Part shown: positions 1-12,224 of the stretch, one piece after another
Layout: each line of letters starts with the position of its first letter
Position numbering within the stretch: position 1 is the stretch's first letter
DNA from: Dryocosmus kuriphilus
Taxonomy: Eukaryota > Arthropoda > Insecta > Hymenoptera > Cynipidae
Direction: 5' to 3'
Length of the DNA: 64,000 nt
Assembly: GCA_038277395.1 (NCBI GenBank)
Contig: CM076192.1
Location: forward strand, 133,607,358-133,671,357
Translations under genes and position numbers: made by a program
The notes under the pieces: model-generated
The model's database searches: none
Seen by the model: the letters and a program-made list of their open reading frames with translations, nothing else
What the model was told of the DNA's origin: nothing

Positions 1-659
1 TACATAAGAATGGAAATTTTTTTTTATAACTATTATACCTATTAGGAAGAAATCCAAGTTCCTAGTAGGTAGATTAGATTATTAAGAAGTAAGATATCAA
101 ATTATTTTTTACCTGCAAGTTTTTTTTCAAGATTATTTTCGTGTATTTATACTTGCCCAAATCTATTTCCATAACATGTATCTTCTATGTACTACCTCAC
201 GAGTTAAAACCATACTTAAATTTTAATTTTCTCTGAAAAAATACGCCTATAATTAAAAAAAGAGTGGAAGAAATGCCACATAACCCAAAAAACCACGCTG
301 TGGGTGTTCTCAGGAAAGTCAAACATTTTATGTCCATAGAGTGGTTTGGGAGAGTTTATGTCTATAGGCATGTGACTGACTGGAGGGAAGGGCTGAATCG
401 CAACGCACTTATGTAAGTAAAACATTTTCCCTAAATAATGATGCGAGTAGTATGATAGAATAGTATTCACCTTACATATAATTCAGATCAGAGAAACAGG
501 TTGGGAGGGACAGAAGAGAACCAGTATAAATTATCAGGAGAATAGATTCCTCCTCCAAAAGACGTCTGAGAGGTAGAAATCAATTTTAGAAGTGGATGTA
601 AAATACAGACGCCCAACTTTCGAAACATATTTTGTCACTTGTGAATTTTGGACGAAACT
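1..659. other. AT-rich sequence, nothing recognised
   Basis: Ordinary AT-rich sequence. Short open frames exist but have no recognisable domain. I see no repeat or RNA gene. Confidence 0.5.
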
Positions 660-1673
660 TACGGGCGGGGCGGGTGGGGGAGGGGGGCGGGAGGGGGGGT
701 CAGTGGGGGGGAGGGGGGGGTGGGGGGGCGGGGGAGCGGGGGGGGGGGGGTGGGGGGGATTACTTAAATTATTTGGGGGGGGGGAAGGGATTTTGCCTCT
801 TTAGAATAATATTGTGCTAGCTAATAGGGGTGTGGGGGGGTGGTTGGGGGGGGGGGGGACTATTGGGGGGGGGGTTTTGTTTTAAATTGAAAATTTCTTT
901 GGTTTGGTGGTTTTATTGTGATTGGGTTAAATTTTCCTTTTTTTTATGGGCCCTTTTTTTTTTTTTTTTACCCCTTAAAATTTCTTTTTTTTTAAAAAAA
1001 CCTGGGGAAGCAGGGGGCCCCTTTACGGGGTAGGGTTTTCCTAAATTCCCTTTCTTTCGGTTCCTTCCTTTTGCTTAATAACTTTTTCCTTTGATGGGGA
1101 GGGGGGTTTTTATTGACAATATTTTTAGGAGAAAGGTTTAAAACTGTAAACTTTGGATTATTTGAATTTTTAGGGCCCCCCTGGAACCGGAAAACTTGGA
1201 GATTTAGGAAAGAAAGGGGAGGTCTATACTTTTTAAATTTCAAAAGGGGTTTTAAATTGGGTCGTAAAAAAACTTTGTCGACAAGAAAATTTCAAAACCG
1301 AAAAAAGCCGGTCCGCCACCCTTTTGTTTTTTTGGGGGCAGTTCCTACCATTTTGAATTCTTTTTCCTTTTTAATTTTGCATATTGAATTCTTTTTTGGT
1401 TGGGTTTTTTTTAGGGGTTTAAATTTTTTATTTAAAATAAAATTTTTAAAAGGAATTTATTTTAATTTCAGGCCCCTTTTCAAATTTATTTTTAAATTTT
1501 TTTTTCAAGGTTTTTTGAAGATTTTTTCAGAAAATTTTTTTTTTAAAAATTTATTTTCTTGGAAATTTGAAGATTTTACCAAGGGGGCTTCAGGGGGGTC
1601 TTTGGGGGAGCGGACGCAAGTGGAAAACGGTAAACGGGGTTTTCCCAAATTCTTCCCATTTTTCCCTCTTTAT

Positions 1674-1708
<35 letters not shown>

Positions 1709-1727
1709 CGTTTTCGTTGTGAAGAAA
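660..1727. other. Homopolymer-rich, probably unreliable sequence
   Basis: Long G runs (about 660-880) are followed by sequence dominated by G and T runs and a poly-T run at about 1,677-1,708. The hAT coding frame that enters from the right is readable up to this block and then dissolves into homopolymers. That is the behaviour of poorly polished sequence. Frames here should not be read as genes. A genuine low-complexity tract is the alternative. Confidence 0.6.
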
Positions 1728-2422
1728 CCTGGTTTATTACCTCCAAAGAAGGGTTTTCATAAGTTTTTATGAAATCTTTTCCGGATCTAACAGCGTTAAT
1801 ATGATACATCCCCACAAGCATAAACTGAAAGAACACCATCTTTGTCGACCATTTTTGCAAAAGATGTCAGTGGTAATTTGACCAATGTGTTCAGGGGAGT
1901 ATTGGTCTAGCGGTTGCCCGTGACACCAGAAAACAAAACGACATATTTACAATATAGACCTTTTTAACTATCCGACAAAACAAGCTAGTGATAATCGGTG
2001 AAGTGGTATTTTTGAACGTATCTACGTTCTATTTCCCCTTTCTTATTATGACATGAATAGGGAAGCGAATAGTCCGCAGCTGGCTGCCATGGCTCTCGGA
2101 GTAACTTGTATTTGGTAAAGTCATCTAACCTTGCAACATTGCCTACAACTGTGCCAAAATTGAGTGCCTGAAATACCTAATCAGGGGCTTTCGGAACATG
2201 CTACCCTGGAGTCGACAGTGCAGATGCAGAAGTAGCAGACGAAGAAGACGCAGAGCAAGGTTCTACATTTTCAACTACTCTTCTTGTGGAATTCGTGCAG
2301 TCAGGATCGATATGTGTGTCATTAGTATTTTCTTTGACACTATTAGTAGCAGTTGAGATTCTTGAGGAAGGATGAGCGTCAATTTTGGGAGCTTTCGAGA
2401 AATAGGGGTCAATAGGTCTCAT
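1728..2422 (-). pseudogene. hAT-type transposase, N-terminal part, broken
   Basis: The minus strand starts with an ATG at 2,422 and a 73-residue serine-rich N terminus (begins MRPIDPYFSKAP). After stops and frame changes it continues with blocks typical of the TTF zinc-finger and early region of ZNF862-like hAT transposases. KYKLLREPW lies near 2,090-2,120 and LYCKY near 1,950. Further on come a 'SFAKMVDKDGVL' block and 'YHINAVRSGKDFIKTYENP' near 1,750-1,815. In the family this region binds DNA, ahead of the RNase H-like catalytic domain and the C-terminal dimerisation domain, neither of which is visible here. The frame is lost where the homopolymer block begins at about 1,728. Several in-frame stops mean this copy is dead. 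The family call rests on remembered motifs and has not been searched. Confidence 0.6.
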
Positions 2423-3459
2423 ACCTGGTCTTTTTATACGTTTTTCATGTGGATTTTTTTCCTGAATACTGATCCAAAGTAAATTATGATGAAGGTGTTA
2501 ACGATTTGGTAACAAAAATGATAAAATACCAAGAAAATCGAAATAAAGTGCACGTACCATGATGCGAAATTGTTTATATAGGGATTTTACGAAATGACGA
2601 GGGCAATAGATACAACTGAAAAAAACAAAGTAAGCTCACATAGAGTCAAAAATAATGCAAATAAAATAATTGAGGAAACGTTTATTACCTTCAAAGTAAA
2701 AATGCTGTTGCGAGATCGTTCGAAAAATCCAGAATGATGATAATTCACTATTTTACGCTTTTAACTAAGGTGACTCAAAATATGGTTTTACACAGCACAA
2801 AACGTGAGTAGTTGATGAGTGGTGGAAAAACACTTAATAGCTTTGAATAAAACGTGACTTTCATCAGACAAATACAAAAGGCACGAACGTGAAGCTGCAA
2901 CGTCAGAGTTGACTCAGCTGTGTATCTTCTACTCTATCGATAACGTATTTTGAACAAATTACAATAGAGTGCGCTCGTTAAAGCTTCAAAAAAGCGTGCT
3001 TATTTGAAACAGAAGCTATATATTTACGCTTCCTGCTCTATTAAACATATTTTAAATTATAGCGTGTTGACATTTTTACGAAGATTTTTTAACATTTCAT
3101 ATTTATTTGTTATTCTTCAATTGAAATTATGATAAAAAGTGCATTCATGACGAATATGATATAAATTGCTTCCAATCTTTGTTTTACATTTCATAAAGTT
3201 AATTTATATCTAAACAACTTGATCAAATTTTTACTAAATACACAGCGCTTGATGGGGCGAAACCCCCCCCCCCCAAACCCTGAATCCGCCACTGTGTGAA
3301 ACGTATACGTACAGCACTTTTTACCTTCAACGGGGACTTCTATCGTCTAAACTCTAAATCACCCCCGGTGCAAACTCAGCCGGTTATAAATTGGGGAGGA
3401 TCAGGGTTATAGAGGTTCATTTACTCCAGAAAGTAATTTTGACTCATGGATGAGATTAA
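2423..3459. other. Intergenic, nothing recognised
   Basis: AT-rich sequence upstream of the hAT remnant, with a run of 13 C at about 3,263-3,275. No coding signal that I can support. Confidence 0.4.
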
Positions 3460-4500
3460 TTATGTTAATAGGATATTATACGTTAAGATGGTTGATCGTT
3501 CAGGTCCACGATTTGGTGGGGGAGGAATTGGCACGCAACTGTTCCGTCTGTCGCGCATTAGTACAGTGACTAGTGGGGTTCTTTTCTGTTGAGCATTGAA
3601 CATCCTTTGATGTCGATGACTAAAGTTTGCGCGTGACACAAATATAATTAGTAGTTGGTTGTCTGTGCATTTTGGTTTTGTGGGGTGTTGGTATGTATTT
3701 GGTTGCGGTTACCTGAAATTGTGTGGTCTAGCTCCGGCCGAGTGTGGTGGTAATCTGTGGTTTAGATCGGGGGTACGGTGATGAAAGTTTTTTTAGATTA
3801 AGACGACTGTTTCCAAAGTTTTTTCCCACTGGGTGTTTCAAAGGGCCTGTGGTTCCGGAACTTGACCAATCTATTGAGTTCTACTGTATTGGTGGTTTTT
3901 CTGGTGGGAGGAGAGGAGTGGGGGGGATTGTGAGTAAGCTTGGGGGCGATGGAATATGGCAGGGGTGTGTTTTAGAAGGGGGGCGGGGGTTTTTTTTTTT
4001 TGTGGGTTGGATTACACCCACCCCACCCATCCCGTTTCTCAAGTTGGGGCAGTACTTGGGGACATAATGTTAAACCACTAAAGGGGGGTTCTAGCGTGTG
4101 TTGTAGTAGACGATTTATGCTCAAATGAAAACAGACCAAAAAGTTTTCGATGTGTTATCCATTGTTTCATTTGTGCGAGGGAGAATAGCCCCGTTTCGGG
4201 TGGATTTTAAAAAATCAGAAATAATTGATTTAAAATTTTATAATCTACCTTAAGTGTCCGTTAAATTTAAAATGCCCAATGAGTGTAATGTGTATTAGTG
4301 GTCTGTGAGTGCAATAATTTATTGTTGTAGGACAGACATTTCCGACCAATGCATGGTACTGTGTGGTGATGGGTTGAGCTTTGTTTTGTTGTTTGTTTTT
4401 GGTGTTTGTTTTTTTTTTTCTTGGTAAGTAGGTGGAGGAGGGGGAAAGGGGAAATCTTGCATAAGACACCACAGTTGTGGTAGTGGTCGGATTCTATGAC
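3460..4500. other. G/T-rich stretch of doubtful quality
   Basis: Strong G and T excess with poly-G and poly-T runs (for example 3,920-4,000 and about 4,400-4,450). The open frame at 3,744-4,067 is made of glycine and phenylalanine runs and has the look of low-complexity sequence. This may be the same kind of sequencing or polishing problem as 660-1,727. Confidence 0.4.
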
Positions 4501-6429
4501 CGACCCTTATTAACCCCCTCCCCCTGGCGCCTCAGACTAGGTCCAATTGGGCCTTTATCAGGATATCGTCCAAATTGTTATTTGTTTACGGTAAATCTTA
4601 CAGAAACAATTTGTCTGGGGAAATCAAGATCTATAATTCCATAGAGGCTCGCACTAAGAAAAAGATTATCTTTTAAAAAACATTATGGAGAAATGCACAC
4701 TCCAGCATTTCTGTGTGAGATTAGCAGACTTCATTTTCTCCATGTATATTTGCAGATTTATAGTGACTTTAGTGGAATAGCCTACAAAATGATGGGTAAT
4801 ATACGTTCGGCTAACTTTGATGAGTTAGTCTATATGCTTCCTTTGATCTATGAGCTAGCTCTGCTAGACACTCCTTAGAGCACTCAGTTTGAATTCGTTT
4901 TTCAAATGAAGAGAAATGGCGCGATAAATAACATACGACGAGGGTTGCTGGTCTACGCAGAATGAATAAAGAGAGATATGAATGCTGAAACTTTGGAACT
5001 GGTCTACTGTTGGCGTTACAACAGCACTGGCATATAACAATCCGATGATCTGTCTAAGCTTTAATGACTACGCAAGGTCAATGGTGGACTAGATTGAAAA
5101 ATGGTATGGTCGCGGTCCACGCTTTTGGAAAACAGAGGCAAAGTACTTGGGAGATCAGAGTAGCCGTAGCAACCCAACGTAGTCTGTCCCTCCAACTTAC
5201 TTAAGAATGCTTATCGATAGTCTTACTTGCTTCCTCGAGTTTTGCACTATTTCGAGTGCCGCACGAGGTAAAGTGTGTAATCAGTTCGTGTATGTACTGT
5301 ACTGTATAATATCTGAAAAAAACAAGAAATGGGGGTCGAAGTTTGAGGGCATCTTGGGTTTAATTAAAAAAAGGAAGCCTTGGGATTAATATTTTGTGAA
5401 TATTGTTCATAGAAAATGTCTTGTTTAGCAATATCTTGCCCCATGGTTACTATACAATATAATTCTAGAAAGATGGATTACATGAGATCAAAAGGGATAA
5501 CAATTGATTTAACTTACTTTTCAGTAAGCAATTCGATTTGAAAATGTTACTTTTTGGAAAGGTGGAAAAGACTTATACATTCTTCTCTTGCCCATCAGTT
5601 TGAATGTTTCTTGACTGTCGTGACCAATTATAGACGGAGAAGGAAAGAATTTTAAGGGTACCAATGCAATTGATCAGAAAGCGATAGGGCTGGATTAAAA
5701 ATTGAGGGTCGGATGAAAAAACAAGAAAGGTATTTAAAATTCAATAGAAGTTTATTGTTTCAAAATGATTATAGATATTAGAAAAACTAAAAAGACGTAA
5801 ACTTTTTTCTACTTTCTGTTTTTTTTTTACGATGAATTGTTTTTTATAATAAAATTGGAAAAGGTGAGGAAAAATTGTCTGCATATTTAGTTATTTTTTA
5901 AAACATAAATCGTCATAAGTTAATCGAATATAATTGAAACTGTTTAAAATTTGTTTCACGCATGCAGTATACCATAATGAGAGATTTTATTCCTCATTAT
6001 AGAAGGAGGATTTTCTGCAAATTGTCAGGAACGATTCATTAAAAATTGGCTGAAATATAAATTTTATAAGAAAGCACACGAACGCCGTTTATGGAGCAAG
6101 TTCAACCGCTACTCGACGTTTCGCTCGAGTTGTCTCTATTCGGTCTACTCAGGTTTTGACGTCAGGAACTCGACTTTCTTTTGAATAACGAAAAATGTAA
6201 ACTTCTTTATAAAAACTGTTATTTCATCCTAAATAACAGGTAATTAGACGCTTCAAACATTAAATTCTCTTCATTTTCATGCCATAGGATGCTACTAAAA
6301 ATAAGAAACAATTTTTGCTTCGCAAATTCTTTACTCTTATAATTTATCAACATTTTTATTTAACTCATATTTTACAGGAACTTTTTAAAAAAAAAATGCT
6401 AACTTAATGACCCAAGAACTACAGAATCC
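4501..6429. other. Intergenic, nothing recognised
   Basis: AT-rich sequence. Short open frames at 4,693-4,878 and 5,207-5,389 on the plus strand have no recognisable motif and I do not call them genes. Confidence 0.4.
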
Positions 6430-6790
6430 AGTACATTCGTGAGCGTATAATAGAGGTCGTAAGCTTTTTTGAAGTCGATAAATAGCTTGATGTATTACCT
6501 CATTAAATTCTCATTTCTCTTCTAACAGTTGCCTAATTGTAAACATTTGATCGCTTGTAGGCCGGTTTCAGCGGAATCCTCCGCAATGGTAATCCCCAAT
6601 GATTTCCTCAGTTTATCTCCTTTTTTAAAAATGGTTATAATAATAAAGGTATTTTTTCCATTCCTCCGGTATGCGTTCTGTTTTCCAGATTGCGCGTATT
6701 AATTTACAAATTTGACTTGTGAGGCGCAGGGCCCCCATTCCTCATCAGTTCTATACAGAATTTAAACTTATCTATGATTGAAACGTACTG
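6430..6790 (-). pseudogene. LINE reverse-transcriptase fragment (RTE/CR1-like)
   Basis: The minus strand reads, across frame changes, as a run of blocks from a common insect LINE endonuclease/RT protein. First comes 'TERIPEEWKK', then a 'GDYHCGGFR' block (the usual form is EYQCGFR), then 'TSDQMFTIRQLLEEK', then a block resembling 'FIDFKKAYD', which is RT motif A. Stops and one-base shifts separate the blocks. Only the finger/early palm part of RT is present; the catalytic YADD block and the endonuclease are absent. The fragment ends about 170 bases left of the large palindrome and has no counterpart on the palindrome's other side. Recognition is from memory of the family. Confidence 0.55.
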
Positions 6791-6989
6791 CTGGCTCTGG
6801 AAGTGCTGTGATAGTATTTCTTATTTAACGCTAACTGATCATAGTCTAGATCGTAGTAGTTCACTATCACGAATCGAAGGAGTGGTTCTGAATTGTAAAT
6901 CCGCTCTCTCCTGTACGGTCTTACATCGAGAAGTGTTTGTTTGATATGATGTCTGAAGTCAGATCAGTAAATGTTATAATTTATCTCGA

Positions 6990-7205
6990 TTACTCAATAA
7001 ATATATTGAAAATTCGAACATGTTGTAATTTACCACAAGTAGGTAGTAAAAAGGAAAGTTTTCTCTTCTGGACAGCAACTTTCAGTTTCTTCTAATGTTT
7101 ACCCATGCAACGTGGATCTTCAAAATATTGTTTATTCGTTCGGTAAGTAATACCGTCATCTCGTTGTCAAACTCCGGTCTTCCATGAATTTTGTGTTACA
7201 TATTT
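6990..7205 (-). pseudogene. Decayed copy of the small outer ORF (left arm)
   Basis: This is the mirror image of the 71-codon ORF at 24,942-25,157. The minus strand keeps the start (ATG AAA GTT CAA ATG) at about 7,203-7,205. Small indels then shift the frame within about 10 codons and stops follow. The product is unknown; see the right-arm entry. Confidence 0.5.
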
Positions 7206-7249
7206 CATTTGAACTTTCATGAATTATACACTAAAGAAAATTTTCAAAG

Positions 7250-7976
7250 TAAGGAGGGCTGTTAAGCTGCAGGCAATCAATCAGTAACATAGGAATGAAT
7301 CAATGTCCGGTAAGTGTCTGAATTCATCTCATAGTAAGTGGGTTGCCGAGTAACAGGCTTCATAGGCAGGTCTTGTGTTATCAAGCTAAGATTGTAAAAC
7401 CACAGTTTTGGCAGAAGGGTTCCGTTCTATGTTGAATACATGCAAAAATTAGGTCGGCAATCGATAAGATATGGTGTTTGTGTCATGCTAAAAAGAAATA
7501 CCAGTCAATAATCAATTACGGCGGGTTGCGGAGATATAGTTTCAGAGGGAAAGGTTTTGTCCATCCAAGCTAAATGTTTAAAAACCCACAGTTCGTCGAA
7601 GGGTTCTGTTCCAGGCTAAATGTGTGCACAAGTAATCAGTAATAACAATTCGATGATGGTTCATGTCCGTGCTGAATATATCTGCAAAATTAGCCAGCAA
7701 CCAGCTGGTGCTGTGTTCATTACCGCGCTAAATGTCTGCAAAAACAATCGTTCACAAGCAGGTGATGACGATGGTTCGTGTCTGTGCTAGAATGTCATTC
7801 AATCAGTAACTAAGTACGATGGGTTGCTGACAGTGGACTCCTGTGGTACTTGGGGTATTTGTGATGTATATAGGACCGTCTATAACTTCAAGATAAAGAG
7901 GGGGCTATATTAGTAAACAAAGATAGTGCGTACATTAGTTGAGGATATATACAAATGATTCTATATGTAGCCACCC
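7250..7976. repeat. Degenerate repeats between small ORF and Dong (left arm)
   Basis: Loosely repeated phrases of roughly 60-120 bases recur in varied order, built round 'gctaaatgt.tgcaaa', 'cagtaac' and 'ggttc.tgtc'. The right arm holds the mirror copy at about 24,190-24,900. No coding potential is seen. This could be a decayed minisatellite or the old non-coding interior of the unit that the Dong element entered. Confidence 0.5.
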
Positions 7977-7999
7977 TAAATAATAATAATAATAATAAT
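7977..7999. repeat. (TAA)n at the 5' side of the left Dong element
   Basis: Six or more TAA units abut the first base of the LINE at 8,000. The original Dong element of silkworm is known to insert into TAA microsatellites. The right-arm counterpart is at 24,155-24,188. Confidence 0.85.
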
Positions 8000-8405
8000 G
8001 GCCTTTGACCAGCCACCGGGCGCGTCCTCAGGTTGCTGAAAGAGAAGTCCTGTACCAAGGAATTCTGCTGAATATGGCTACAAAGTTAAATAAGCAGTCG
8101 CGGACAATGGTCCAGGATGGTCCCGAAGGAATAACCCCCAAGTCATGGGTGTGAACTATCGTGCTTAAGGCTGCATGGCACCAGGGATGTGGTGTCATCA
8201 AAACGGTGTCTCTAGGACACAGGGTCGCCGCCTAGAGTATTTAGACCTTACCCTCGCATGCGGGGCTCTGCAGGGGACGGACCTCCTTTTCCCTATCTAA
8301 CAAAAACCCTTAAGAAAAATTTTAAGAACTTTATTAAGCGGTGGTCGCTACACGAAGATCGTCGGGGTCCCCCTAATAACACCGATGGGGGTGTTAACAT
8401 TCGGG

Positions 8406-9332
8406 ATAACAACGGCGAGTTGCGTGATGGACAGGCAACTCGGTCCCATGTCACCCGAAGAAAATTCTGTCCAGCCAGAACATCGGCAAAAGGCGACAGG
8501 TGCCATGTAACCAGGCACAACTGCTGATGATGCTTCGGGCGATACTTCAACGTCCGACCACTTCAGCAGGAATGTCGCAGCAGCGCATCAATTTCAGCCT
8601 CAGCATGATGAGTATTTGATGCGCTGCAAACTTGAAAATGAGTTAGGTGCGACCACTGCTTCACAGGACGTGATAGCCTTTCGCCGAAAATTTTGTGGCG
8701 AGATTTCCGGAATTACCGACAGTAACAGGAGATGACCTTTAGTCGGAGAACACTTTTGATATCTCAGGAGAATCTCCTGCATAGAAGAACCATCAGACGA
8801 ATAAGATCTGAGGTTGAAACCGCACTCCAACAGCAACAGCTGGGTACACAGGCCAGAAAGCGGATATCATGGAAAACCATGGATAAGGATGTGGTCAGAT
8901 GTCACTTTGAAGCTTTTTTTAGCGGGAGGGGGGGGGGGGGGGATTGTGACGTATGAGCAACATCGCCTCTTCATAGACCTTCATCCGGATTTGGCTTCGA
9001 GGGTGACCCCCCAACATCTAGCTGACCAATTCCGCTCAATTGAGCGTCGTAAGCTCCTTTCCGTGGTCGAAATTGAAAATATCAAGAGGCGAGTGCAACA
9101 ACAACTTGCGTTCCCCGAAATGAGCCGCATGGAGGCGGTCGAGCGGGAGATTCTGCCTGAAATACAAGACGCTACAAATGGCCAGGAGCTTGACCCGGGG
9201 GATGTGGAACGACGACTGTCACGTAGTCGTCAGCCTTTAAGGCTTCACGCAGCGGAACAGGCCCTTGCGGACCCGATTGAAGAGCACAATGAGGAGAGCA
9301 TGCGCCTTTTAGGGACTTCACTGATGCCATGA
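8406..9332 (+). pseudogene. Dong ORF1-like region, left copy
   Basis: Matches the 304-codon right-arm ORF (22,809-23,723). The start codon is ATA here (8,406-8,408) where the right copy has ATG. Frameshifts break the frame, most obviously at the G run near 8,930. The last part (about 8,950-9,332) is open and ends in the same stop, with the ATGA overlap onto the next frame. The protein is hydrophilic and rich in Q, R and E, with no zinc finger that I can see. In R4-clade elements the N-terminal part is poorly conserved and presumed to bind nucleic acid. Confidence 0.6.
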
Positions 9333-12224
9333 TAGAGTTTACGGAACAGGAACCATCCAAAAGGAGTGGGCTTCCAAAATTTAGGATTAACAACAACCCT
9401 CTCCGTTTAGTTGGCAGCTTAAACAACCATATATTGCCACTGTTCCTGCGTCAAGACATGAGCTTACAGCAGTTGCAGCCTATTACATATTGCGCTGCCG
9501 TCGCGTGTGCCAGGACGTTGAGCATCAAAATCAAGCCTAGGGGAAATAACACCTACTTCCCCAGGAGTAAGTCAGATCCTCCGTGGAAGTTTAGGCTTTA
9601 AAACGAGGTCAGCAAAATAAGAGCTAAACTTGGTCGGTTGTACCAATTTAGAAAGGGCAATCGGGCAAAAAACCTGACTCGCCACGTGGAGGAAATCCTT
9701 CGTCCACTTAACGTCAATCCAAGAATATCTAAAGATCTGGACGAAGTAATTGACTACTTTAGACAAAGGCTCAGGGTCCTGCCTGTCAGCACGTCTGCGA
9801 CGCTTCAAGCGGTCTACTACGAGAGGTTATGACAACAAGACCTTCCTACAGAGTGAAAAGAAATTTTACCGTAAACTTTCTGATGGGGAAATGAATAATG
9901 CCAGTGAACCCCCAAGTGTTGAGGAGATGGCTGGATATTGGTCAGGTATCTGGGGTAATCATGTGTCACGTGATCTGGACACGCCATGGCTTGACTCGAA
10001 AAGGACAGAGTTTCAGAACTGCCTGCGATGGATGATCTATCTATCACAGCTTCTGAGGTAACTCGCATCCTAAAGAGGGCAATGAACTGGAAGGCGGCTT
10101 GTCCGGACGGGGTGCATAGTTTCTGGTACAAGTATCTGGTGGCTTTGCATCCCGCCCTTGCAGGCGGTGTTCAGGCCATTCTAGACAATCCGGAACTTAT
10201 GCCTTCCTTCATGACAGAGGGAGTCACGTATATGATACCAAAAAAAAACCAAATCCTAATAGCCCTAAAGACTATCGACCAATTGCCTGCCCTTCCACAC
10301 TCTACAAGCGTCTCACGGCTATTATATCCGAAGGCATCTATAAACATTGCGAGGAGAACAACGTCCTCACACAAGAACAATAGGGTTGCTGTCGAGGCTC
10401 CCGTGGTTGCAAGGACTTGGTTAAAATTGACAATGTTGCCGTGTTGCATGCGAAGCACCACCAACGTAATTTGCACATGGCCTACATTGACTATAAACAG
10501 GCTTTTCCCTTGGTGCCCCACGACTATTTGCTTCAGTTTCTAAGGATATATAAGATCTGGCCACGTGTGATTCAACTTCTGGATTACGCAATGAGCACCT
10601 GGTGCACGAAAATCAGGTGTTTTAGTCGTCAAGCCGCGAGGGACACTCAGTCCTTGTCAATTGAACGAGGTATCTTCCAAGGTGACTGTTTCAGTTTTAT
10701 TATGATTCTGTTTAGCCTTAAACCCTTTAAGCAGGACACTTAACACCACGTCCTATGGGTTCAATATTATGGCGAGAGTGTCTGAATCTCAGCTCACTCA
10801 CCTCCTTTTTTATGGATGACCTTAAGATTTATGCTGGCTCAGAGTCCAAGCTGCAAGACTCTCTCAACATCTTACTGCAGTCTTCCAACGACATCAGGAT
10901 GAATCTGGACCTGGCTAAATGCAGGAAACTTGGGGAAGTCGTATAGGTATCTCGGTATATTGCAGGCAAGAGGACCACTCCTGTCTGCTATCAAAAAGGC
11001 ACTTAAGACTTCTTTTTCGAGACGACTGAGTTCGATCATGTCTGCCGGTCTCACTGCTAAGAACATTACCAAAGCAATTAACACCTTTGTTATCCCTCTC
11101 CTGACATACTCCTTTGGGTTATTATTGTAGTCTGAAACAGATCTTGAGGCTTTAAAACCGAATTATTGGCGTGAAAATGTCTGAGCATCGGATGCATCAC
11201 GAGAGGACGGCTGTGGAGAGAATAGTCCTACAGCGCAAGCTTGGGGTAGAGGGGTTTTGGATGTTCGACGGCTTTGTGACTCACAGGTTACACAGCTACG
11301 CGAATACCTCCTCAACAGGACAAATATCCCGCTCTACGGCTACATCTGTAGAGTAGACCTGTACACCCCTCTTAAGCTTGCAGTTGCTGATTACCAAAAC
11401 ATTGGACACCTAACTGTTGAACAACTTAATGCTCAATGGCGTGGTAAGCAACTGCACGGAAAGCACCCTCAAATACTAGATCTTCCATGCGTAGATACTA
11501 ATGCTTCAAACCTCTGGCTAAAGCGGGGAGAACTCTTTCCGGAAACGGAGGGGTTCGTTATTGCTATCCAAGATGGAGTAATGAACACGAGGAGCAACCA
11601 AAAGCATGTCCTCAATGTTAAGGCGGCCATTGATAAATGCCGCCTCTGTGGTACTCCAAATGAGACAATCGAGCACATCATTGATGGCTGTACGATGCTT
11701 GCCTCGCAAGAATACACCCGCAGACCAAATGATGCTGCAGGGATTATCCACCAACCGATTGCTCTAAATCTTGGTTTGCTAGAGTAACGCAAGCCTTATT
11801 ATAAATACTCCCCTGTAAGAGTACTAGAGAACGAACATCATCTCCTCTACTGGGACAGGACTATCCTGACAGACCACCTGGTCAGGGCATAATCGCCCAG
11901 ACGCCCTCTGGCTGAACAAACATGAGCAACATGTCAGAATTATTGACTAGTGTTCCCTTAAACCGCAGTATCCAACTTCGATACACTGAGAAGTTCCAGA
12001 AGTATGCGGAGTTGCGGCAGGAGATCATGGCCGTGTGGAGGGTGAAGAAGGTCACCCTTTACCCGTTAGTAATCTCCTCTACAGGGAACGTTCACGTGAG
12101 ATGCATCCAGCACTTGGAAGACCTGGGAGCTGGGAAATTTTTACATCTTATAAAGAAGGCGATATTGCTTAACACCTGCCGCATCGTCCGGAGTCTTATG
12201 GGCGTTACCAACGATAGCAGCTAA
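9329..12224 (+). pseudogene. Dong RT plus restriction-like endonuclease, left copy
   Basis: Readable in pieces. 9,329-9,601 is open, then a TAA that is also present in the right arm. A 4-base duplication near 9,785 (CCTG) shifts the frame. RT blocks follow: motif A 'YIDYKQAF' near 10,480, 'GIFQGD' near 10,665 and the MDD catalytic box near 10,815. The C-terminal 176 codons (11,257-11,787) are open and contain the CCHC finger C-x2-C-x8-H-x4-C near 11,638-11,692. The endonuclease region with 'RPD' follows at about 11,895, and the final stop is at 12,224. RT copies the element RNA at a nick made by the endonuclease. Multiple stops and shifts mean no activity is expected. Confidence 0.75.

Noticed and set aside
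592..1772. Open frames of 60-219 codons rich in Gly or Phe
   Set aside because: They follow homopolymer composition and have no domain; they lie in doubtful sequence.
1890..1960. tRNA-like sequence ('tattggtctagcggttgccc')
   Set aside because: It resembles a tRNA A-box start, but no cloverleaf or B-box follows, and it lies within the hAT remnant.
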